A stretch of 64,000 nucleotides of DNA from Astropecten irregularis (lineage: Eukaryota > Echinodermata > Asteroidea > Paxillosida > Astropectinidae). Below are positions 55,696-64,000 of the stretch, piece after piece. Positions within the stretch are counted from its first letter, which is position 1; every line of letters starts with the position of its first letter. The notes below the pieces were generated by a model. The model was not told the DNA's origin, did not search any database, and saw nothing but the letters and a program-made list of their open reading frames with translations. Position numbers and translations under genes: made by a program. The stretch is taken from contig OZ020244.1 of the NCBI GenBank assembly GCA_963971285.1, forward strand, positions 372,001 through 436,000, read 5' to 3'.

Positions 55696-56435
55696 CTAGT
55701 CTTGTTTCAAGTCGCTACTCACCAGGGAGCGGCTAAAAAGACCGTAGATTACGGTCATTTAAGCCGCTCTAGGGAAATCGCGGACTTGAAAGAAGACTAG
55801 CAAGAGTTACATAGCGCCCTCTATACTCCAGTTAACACGTCACCTTTAAACAAATGCTTTGTTTAGTCTTTCTTCAAGTCTGTCTTTCCACGCAACATGA
55901 AATACCGTAGAATACGGTCATTTAAACTGCTCTAGGGTAGGCGCGGACTTGAAAGAAGACTAGCAAGAGTTACATAGCGCCCTCTTTACACCAGTTAATA
56001 GTTAATACCTTCATCAAAACAAAGGCTTTGTTTAGTCTTTCTTCAAGTCTGTCTTTCTACTCGCGCATCATGAAAGACCGTTAATTTGCGGTCTTTTTAG
56101 TTGCTATATTGAGATACTTCAAAATAAGACTTATATTGCCTGCTAATCATTTTCCATGAAACAACGGCCAGTTTAGCTTAGTCTGACACAGAAAATAGAC
56201 AAGGAACACTTGGGCGGTGTCTAGTCTTGTTTCAAGTACGAACTACCTATGGCGCGGCTGAAAAGACCGTTAATTGCGGTCCATTTCATCATGCCCAATA
56301 TAGTTAAGACTTGAAAAGAGACTAGGTACCGACTATCAATTTCTAGTCTTTACTATCCCGACCGAGGTGAAATTCACCGTAAAGTACGGTCTTTTTAGGT
56401 GCTGCCTGGTAAGTAGCGACTTGAAAAGAGACTAG
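55696..56435. repeat. Palindrome centre: five nested hairpin units
   Basis: Units at 55,696-55,800, 55,863-55,963, 56,031-56,131 (decayed), 56,221-56,325 and 56,343-56,435. Outer arms are CTAGTCTTGTTTCAAGTC and GACTTGAAAGAAGACTAG. Each unit carries an inner hairpin of the form ACCGTA-NNN-TACGGT or a close variant (55,740-55,756; 55,904-55,918; 56,073-56,096; 56,265-56,281; 56,376-56,390). GCGCCCTC lies between units 1/2 and 2/3. The symmetry axis (about 56,065) falls in unit 3. Confidence 0.92.
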
Positions 56436-59400
56436 CAACAGTGTGACGTCACTCCAGGCTTATTGTATTTTGTCTGAAACAATAAGTAGAGGGCGCTATT
56501 TTATTGTGTGTAGTGATTTATGAATGGTTTTTATATCACGTGGGACCGAAGACGCGGCATTTCACGCCTGCGTTTCGTCCAGGTAGCATCATGTCGGCAC
56601 CACAAGAGAAATCACTACAATTTCTTCATCCATGTTTCTCAAAAATCCGTTCAAATGGAAGGTTCCCGTAAAATTGCGAAGGCTCTTGGCTTGGGTTGTC
56701 TTTTAAGAAACTGTCAAGTCCAAAAATGGTAGGTTTTATTATTAAAAACATTCATAATTTCCGAGAGCCGCAATTTACTCGTTTCATTTTAGTATGTGGC
56801 ACCATGCCGTTTTTCAGGTTCAAATATTCAACCATATGCTTACAATATCACATTACGTTAATAACGTAACGATAAATGAAATTAAACTTCTTGTAAAACA
56901 AAACAAGAGCCACAATTATAACAAAGAAGTCACAAAAGTTAAGACGTTGTCTCCGGTCATTTTTCAATAGGATATTCTTTATTTTCTGAAATACTTCTCA
57001 AATTTCAAACTTCCATACTGTACCTGCCAAAAATTACATACAACATTTGAAACCGTCTGTCAAGGGAAAGACTTTCATTATTAACCTCTAAGTTTCGGTT
57101 CCTACAAGTTGCAGAAACCACCAATCTCTGTACATGTATATACATGTACTTACTCAAACAAATATTTAAAAATGTTACAAAATATTTTGAAACCTTTCAT
57201 CTTTTAAAGGTAGTATCATACTTTGGTAGCATACCGAAAAAGAAATCTTCACAGATTTACTTAACTTACAGGGTATAAAGATAGTGATTGTAGAAACATA
57301 GAGTTCAAATATTTTTGCCTGAAATGCTGTATTTTTCCAGAAAAGAGTAAAACCATTGACCAAAATGGTTTTTCATCTTTTAAAGATAAAAAAAGACTTC
57401 AAAAACACTGTTGCCGTTTTTCACTGTTTTTTCAAAAAGTTGGCACCGTACGGGACTGACATTTTCACAGATGACTGTTACTCTATTTTCCTCGATATTT
57501 TTGCCCATGAATCTGTATTTCTTTGACAAAAACCAAAGTATGAGTGCCTAGTATTTCAATCTCAGCATATGTGAAGGATTACCAGATTTTGCATTCTGCT
57601 TATTGTTAATTTCAATTTCAAAGCAGCATAATATAATGATGTGGTCCGTCTGAAAAATCACATTTTGCTTTTTTTTTCGTTTTTGTTCAGATCTTGAAAG
57701 GCTGAGACGGTTTGGCTTCGAAGACGCAAGAGATGACATCCGTGTAAATCTACCTTAATGACATCAGACGTGAAGTGTCGGCATTTGTTTGGATATTCCA
57801 ACATTTCTTCAGCTACAAGATCTCAATTTGACGTCTAAATTTAGAAGAAATTTCTCAAATAAGGCTTGCCACATGGCAGACGCATATTACACTGTTTGAA
57901 TTCTGAATTTGTTGAGCACTGAACGTGATTCAAGAAATATTTCTGCCTCCGTCTGAACCAGAGACTCCTGCCTTGGAAGAAACTTAACGATGCCAAGATG
58001 CAACTTCAAGGACTGAATTTTGCAAACCGTGTTTCACAGATAGATGGACTTGTTAACAGTTTTTGTACATGGAAATGATTAAAGATATGAGTGCCTGGTG
58101 CACTCATTTGTTGTGTGCTTTATCATGTTTATTTGAACCAAACAACTCTGGTATCTGGTCATGTGTACTTTCAAATAGCTGCGGCAAAGAATTTTTGGCC
58201 AAATTTTCTTTTCAACTGAGCTTTTTTTTTTTTTTTATTGAATGAAAATATGAATATTCTTGTCACTACCAAACAAAATGGACCTGAAATACTACAAGTT
58301 TTCACTGGCGAGTATAAAATGAAAGCAGTTGTTGATTTTATGCAAATCTGTTTCAATCTGAGAGCAAAAATGACAATTTTAAGATCACTTCATATGCATT
58401 AAGCAAAGCTTACAAATTGAGCACAAATGAAATATTAGAATTGCGCGTGATTGATCAGATTCCAGTCTTTTTTGGCGTTGCATTGAAACGATGTGAATGG
58501 TTGGTAATTTGCCAGTTGATATCCTTGACCTTGTTACCTATCTTTTCAAGTACTGATTTAAGCTGTCACAAAATATGAATACTAAAGTGAAATGCATTGA
58601 AAGATTTCTGGAATTACAAACAAAAATGCTTTATAAAAACCACTTGATTTTTCTCTGAATAAATGGCCCATTGTAGGTTCCATGTACTGAACAAAATCAG
58701 TTTTTGTTAACGAAGGCCGAGATTGTACATCTCCAAAAATCAAAAATTGAACAAAGTCAAAAATTAGACAATTGATTCTGAGATGGAACTGTGTCAAAAA
58801 AGCAAAAAATTGTTCGACAAATATTTAGCTGCATGTTAAAGTAATTTTCACCAAATAAGGATATTTTGGATTTTTTTTTTTTCTTTTTAAATCACTCAAC
58901 ACTTTATATGAGTTACGTTATCAGCTGGCAAATTGTCGCCATACTTTAAGTGGCTAACCATAGGTACATGTAACCTCTTACCTTTAACTGAGTCAGTTAG
59001 CAAATTCAAATAATCTGCTCTAAAACTGATAATCCTTTGGCATTTTGTCATTTCTGGTTTTAATTTGCATAATGTGCAGCACCAAGATTTTTTTTTTACT
59101 GAATTCATATACAGTATTACCCGTGCTAAAATTGTCAACCTTTCTGGGCATTTTATCATTTCTGGTTTTAATGTGTACAATGTGCATGCGTAGCGCAAAT
59201 GATTTAAAAAAAAAAATAGTAAACAACTCTCATCCTGAATTTCTTTGGTTTCAACTGTTTGTTTTTCAAATCCACTTCAAACCAATTTTTTTTACCTGAA
59301 TTTTTACACATTGCAAGAGTGAAAACTATCCTAAAAACATTTCTAACATTTTCTATTTTCGCGTAAATTTTTCAATTTTAATTTACCTTTTTTCATTGTG

Positions 59401-60337
59401 GTTCAGCATAAAAGACAACCAAATTCTGAAGTGTTAACTAGAATCTGACTCACTTAAGGTAGCAGGTTACTACTGGTTTCAAGGGTGCCGTACATTATTC
59501 TTTGACCTTTCCAAATTTTCTGCGCTCCAACATCAGTATTGCGTATTGCTTGACTTCATCCACATTAGAATCATCATGTTGCATCCAAAAGCACATTCCT
59601 GCAAATACAAAAAGAATACAAAGAAAGAAACTTAAATATGCGCGTCAACATTCAAAAGTCAATATTCTTTGCATCTGTTCTGCTATTTTGCAAGTTCTCT
59701 CATTCAAAAGAACCTATAAACTTACTGCCCATCGCATATTTCTGTTGCATTAGTTGCGCTGTAATGAGAAAAATAAGGTCATAGGTTAGGTTAGAAATGG
59801 CATCTTTGCAAAGGGTCTGCATTGCAAGTTGAAATGTGTCCCAGTCATACAACCTTTAGGTTATTTACATATGACCTCTGTGCAGTGTCAGGTTAATGTG
59901 TATAGAGGTCACATGGAAATTGCCAAGAGGCTTGTATTGTTGGAACTGTTTCAATAAGCATCTTTGAAATATGGTCCATAGTGAGAGGGCGCTGTTGATG
60001 CTGGATGAAAGTTTGCTGAAATAGCGCCCTCTTACTGTTGTCCATTTTCAGAGATTCTGTTTGCAATGCAGTCCCTTTAAAACCAGTTAAGTGTACTCTT
60101 GGTTAACCACACGTATGTTTTGTATAGAGGGGGTAGTTCAGCCATTGACAAATAAAAATGCAAGAGGAGATCATTATCTGTTGTGTCATTTGAATTTTTT
60201 ATTATTTTTTTTGTCTAATTGCAAGTGCCGGCTGGCGCGCCCTCTGCTGTCTAGAATGTGAAGCAACTTAATGACCCAAGTACATCGGCTGATAAAGCGC
60301 CCTCTTGAGTTGAAACCTGACTTAGTCTTACTAGTAT

Positions 60338-60537
60338 ACACGGGTTTACACTTCCAAAAGTGCGCATGCGTGATAGTGCCTCGTTTCGAAGTCGCGATAA
60401 AAAACGCAGAAGTGTAAACACGTGTATTGTCTTCGACAATGGGCGGGCTTACACTTCGAAAAGTGCGCATGCGTAGAAGTGCCTCGTTTTGAAGTTGCGA
60501 TAAAATCCAAGATGGCCTCCGAAGTGTAAACCCGTGT
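60338..60537. mobile_element. 200-bp MITE present only in the right arm
   Basis: Perfect 17-bp ends ACACGGGTTTACACTTC / GAAGTGTAAACCCGTGT with AT on both sides (60,336-60,337 and 60,538-60,539; the alignment also allows TA). The left arm has the uninterrupted site (CTAGTATTCTGCTC). Internally it is two tandem ~90-bp halves sharing AAAGTGCGCATGCGT and AGTGCCTCGTTT, each ending in an inverted-repeat copy. Two-base duplications suggest a Tc1/mariner-like source. Confidence 0.9.
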
Positions 60538-60582
60538 ATTCTGCTCTACAAGTGATCTGCAACACACATTTCAACAAGCTTA

Positions 60583-60894
60583 TTGCTTATGCGCGCTATT
60601 GTTGGCATGCAAATGCCATGCATTGAAAAGACTAGCAAAGGCCTGAACAAAGCTCAGAAAGGATTCATTGTTGTACACTTAAATCTTAATAGACCTGCAT
60701 GGGTGTACTTCAGACTTCACCCCCTGTTCGGGCAACCAAGCCGCTATATGTTCTTAGGAGACATTTTGATGGTGAACTTTGGGGTAAAAAAAGCAAAAAT
60801 AAAGACCGATTCATTGGACACTTCTACTCCATCACTAATTGAGTCCTTGACCTTCAAAATGACAACAACTTCAACCCAGATGATGATGTGCTGA
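60583..60894 (+). CDS. Unrecognised 103-codon ORF, right-arm copy
   Basis: Mirror of 48,848-49,159 with one residue changed. It starts 46 bp after the 200-bp MITE, which could affect any expression of this copy. No function can be assigned. Confidence 0.25.
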   Translation: MLMRAIVGMQMPCIEKTSKGLNKAQKGFIVVHLNLNRPAWVYFRLHPLFGQPSRYMFLGDILMVNFGVKKAKIKTDSLDTSTPSLIESLTFKMTTTSTQMMMC

Positions 60895-63800
60895 CCAGAG
60901 AAACAACATTTCAACATGCAGCTTACTTCAAATTTTGGATTAACTTTTTTGCTCCCAAGTTTGGTAGTTTATGTATTCTGAAACAAAAATTACCCCCTAA
61001 AATTATGTACTTTTATGAGCTTCAATGAAACAATCATGTCCTCATGGATTTCTTGGTTTCTCTTGTGTAACAGAAGAATGCTACCCTATTAATATTATCT
61101 ACCCTAATCACTTAATACCTTAATTTAACGCTTAACTATCCTGTGCTGAAATGTTTATTTGCTGTTCCGATACGTTCCAGGTTGGAACGGGTTTTAAAAA
61201 GCTTGGGATTTTTATTGTTATTATTATTTTTCATTATTAATTATCACCCGTCTAACTTAACATTTATGTTGTAATGTTTGTTGCATCTTCTTCTTATTCT
61301 TAGCTTTATTTGAAGAGCTTGAACATTAAATTATATGAATGCTTATCAGGTAAATCTGCAATGGAAACTGATTTAGTTTTATTTGGTTATTCATTACGCA
61401 TGTGACAGTCATTTAAATTTTTAATTAGTTAATTTTCTTAGCAATTTATTCTTTTGGCAATAGCATTGCTACAGATTGCTGTAGATATGCATGCTGCCAG
61501 GAAAATTATTATGACATCACCATGACGTCATCAAAAAAACAGTTCTTATTTTATCCCTAAATGCCTTGAAACTTGGTGGGTATGATCTCTATGTTATTTA
61601 TAATCTATTTCTATAATGATGGAGTCATCATGACATCATCGATTTTTAGTTTATAACATGACAATCATTGCTTACACTAAGTGTAGAATCGGTGCTTACA
61701 GAAATAGACAATTCTCTGTTATCAGCCAAATAAGCAACTTAAGACAAATTGGAACAGCTTTGTGTTCATCCACGGGATGAACACTTAAAATGTCTAGTTA
61801 TTATTTGTTTCTATTGCAATATAGATCCTCTGTGTTTTTGTCAATGGTTTTTATACAAGCCTATTAGGGCTTCTGAAAATACCCCATAATTAATTCCAAT
61901 TTTTAAATTCATGTTTATTGTTCAATCTGTTTGTGTCTAAGTTTATTCATATTTTAACTAAACAGTTTTTAACTACATGTAGAAATGTTGATTTGTAATT
62001 GTAAACCTAATATTTTTAGTCTTCGGACGTTTTATTTCGTATTCTTAATCAACCGTAATTGAATTGAATTGAACAGGGATCTCAGTATTTTGTATATGTT
62101 TTCATTTAGTTCTTGTTTGTTTTTAATCTCATTTATTTGACTGACTTTGTCAATTTGTTTACCTACGTGGGAATAAATAAGTGAATTGACTTCTAATGTA
62201 GATAGATGGTTTATGTCATAGTTTGAAGACTCCTAAACCTATTGTCTTCTCTATCAAAGTCTAGATTACAAGGAAATTCTATTTTTGTATTTTTATAGTG
62301 ATTTTCTTATTTATTATAGATCTGTGTAAATAAACTTGATAAATATTCTGATATAAAAAAGTGCACACTAGTCAAAATGTTGAGAGGACCACTGAATATA
62401 TAAAGCCTTGATGCATGTCATTCAATATTATTTACATGTCATTACTGGAAATTGTTCAGTGATTCTTATTTTTTGTTTTAAGGGTGAAAACATTCTTGTG
62501 TTCCACCTGTCTTATAAGAATCAAATTATCATTAAAATCTCTATTACACAAGTAATATTTAGGTTGAAGTTAATGTATCACTCCTTCAGTCTGATTTTTA
62601 TAATAATTTGTTTTTGTTGCAACATTATCCATCATCTGTGTGATTTTGTATATTAAGGCAAATTTTTCTGGAAATGTCCCTATATTGGTTTATTCCTAAT
62701 TATTTCATTATTATGATTATTCTTTGATCATTCTATTTTAGTTGTTGTATGTTTTCAATCTCAATTATTGTACCGATTTTGTCAGTATTTTTAGGGTTAA
62801 GTTAATATGAAGATAACTTGCTGTGGTTATATATTGGTTATTTCAGCCTTATTTATTTCTGTCCTATGGTTATGATATTAAATGTTTCTGCCCTGAAGAA
62901 AATTATGGTATTATTTTATCATAGCACCACAGCTTGCTAAATTTTTATGTGGTCCCTCTGGCCTTCCTACACAACCTTACTTTCTACTACACAAGTGAAA
63001 CCAATGGTCAAAACCTGAGAACTGTAAAGAAGTAAGCCAGCAATGCCAAAAAACTGTTTCTCTAATCATCACATCAACAACTGAGTAGAGGTCACCATCA
63101 TCTATCAGGTCAAGAGCCCCCTCAGATCAGAAGCAGATGTCCTATGTAAAAGGGTTGGTCATCATGACCGGCCTAAAAAGAGACCTGGTTACACAGGAAC
63201 AGTAAGATGAAGGGTACCAACTTAGGATAACAAAAGTATCAGTGCGAAAAAAACTGTGCGAAAAAAGGGTCCTCTGTCCTTCGCACCAATCATACAAGCG
63301 CTATCAGCATCTTAGTGTACAACAATCAATTCCTTTCTTCTAGTTTTAGCCGCATGCAGAATTTGGGTATGAGCTTGTCAAATCATGTGAGGCAGAAACT
63401 TACAGAGTAGAATACCAGCAACACTGAAGACAGGTTTCACTCAAGCTGACGCATATCAACCAATGCACCTGGGTCATTAAAGTTGCTCCACATCCTAGAC
63501 AGCAGAGGGCGCACCAACCGGCACTTGCATTTTGCTCGTCTGAGCTTCTTTCCTATGTGTATTTGATCTGTACAGGATTTAAACACTTCAACAACAGATT
63601 ATAACAAATTTAAATAACAATGTGAGAATTACTCCAACAAACAGAATCTAAATCAGCTCCTTAAGATGTGACAATCTACATTGGAAGGACATTTTAAGAA
63701 CATTTTGAAACATTTTGTGCTGTCAAATCAGTCAAAATATAAAAAAGTTGCTTTTTGCTTCTCTAGTTTTGTAGAGAAAATTTGAGATTTGTTTTTATAA

Positions 63801-64000
63801 ATCAATGTTGTTATGATGTTTTGAAAAAGTTTTGAATTGAAAGATAATTACATGTATATGACAATGTACATGGGAAGAAAGTTTATACAATTTAGAAAAA
63901 AATGTTTTTGGCATCTCTAGTTTTAAAGAGACAATTTTAAATTTCTTTGCATGAATCAATTTTGTCATGTTTTGAAGAAGTTTAAGACACCAATCTCAAG

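Larger units (their letters stand above)
56436..64000. repeat. Right arm of giant palindrome (cut by window end)
   Basis: Inverted counterpart of the left arm. TGACGTCA at 55,680-55,687 and 56,444-56,451 mark the inner edges. It includes the mirror of the ~3.1-kb inverted-repeat-bounded segment (60,225-63,527). It lacks the left arm's 2,468-bp segment and carries an extra MITE. The match is still good at base 64,000, so the arm continues beyond the window. Confidence 0.95.

Noticed and set aside
45732..64000. Palindrome as a missed-adapter read artefact
   Set aside because: One molecule read twice would give identical arms. Here there are substitutions, a 2.47-kb difference and a MITE with a target duplication in one arm only. 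A haplotype-join artefact is not excluded.

Overview
This looks like AT-rich, repeat-laden chromosomal DNA of an invertebrate animal. There are no operons or bacterial signals, introns are implied, and SINEs, MITEs, minisatellites and Ty3/Gypsy elements dominate. The one convincing host gene is the 3' exon of a secreted PAN/apple + fibrinogen-C protein (22,987-23,945), a type expanded in echinoderms, lancelets and other marine invertebrates. Together with a TTAA-flanked MITE of an echinoderm-like style, this suggests a deuterostome such as an echinoderm. That is an inference; no taxonomic marker is present.

Layout. 1-10 kb: SINE copy, a possible orphan exon (1,367-1,585), a foldback MITE (1,747-2,171), an 83-bp tandem array (4,531-4,905), a TTAA MITE (5,005-5,380) and diverged long repeats. 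10,084-18,907: a young, structurally complete Ty3/Gypsy retrotransposon on the minus strand (1,188-bp LTRs with 3 mismatches, 4-bp TSD GTAC, tRNA-Leu-type PBS, gag and pol overlapping in a -1 arrangement). 18.9-28.4 kb: repeats, SINEs and the fibrinogen-related exon, then long AT-rich DNA without recognisable genes. 28,395-34,875: a second, GC-rich, very young LTR element on the minus strand with an unusual coding plan. Its Gag carries a codon-sized minisatellite and one in-frame stop, is fused directly to an integrase with an intact DD35E triad, and has no protease, reverse transcriptase or RNase H. A second ORF carries two C2HC zinc fingers. 35-45 kb: hAT-like MITE, CCAGCCA-rich repeats, a 54-bp minisatellite array between LINE remnants, a hammerhead-like motif, a ~105-bp tandem array and a tRNA-derived SINE.

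45,732 to the window end (64,000) is a giant imperfect palindrome. The arms are nearly identical over long stretches and meet at a 740-bp spacer (55,696-56,435) containing five copies of a nested hairpin. Each arm contains the same 103-codon ORF. The arms differ by a 2.47-kb segment present only on the left and a 200-bp MITE present only on the right with a clean empty site on the left. The right arm runs off the window, so the full size is unknown.

How the parts relate: the two LTR elements share primer type and integrase/Gag architecture. The gag-integrase element would need reverse transcriptase from another source, of which the complete Gypsy element is the type of donor required. The palindrome, its hairpin core and the recurrent GAGGGCGC motif (18 occurrences) are the structures least explained by known feature types.
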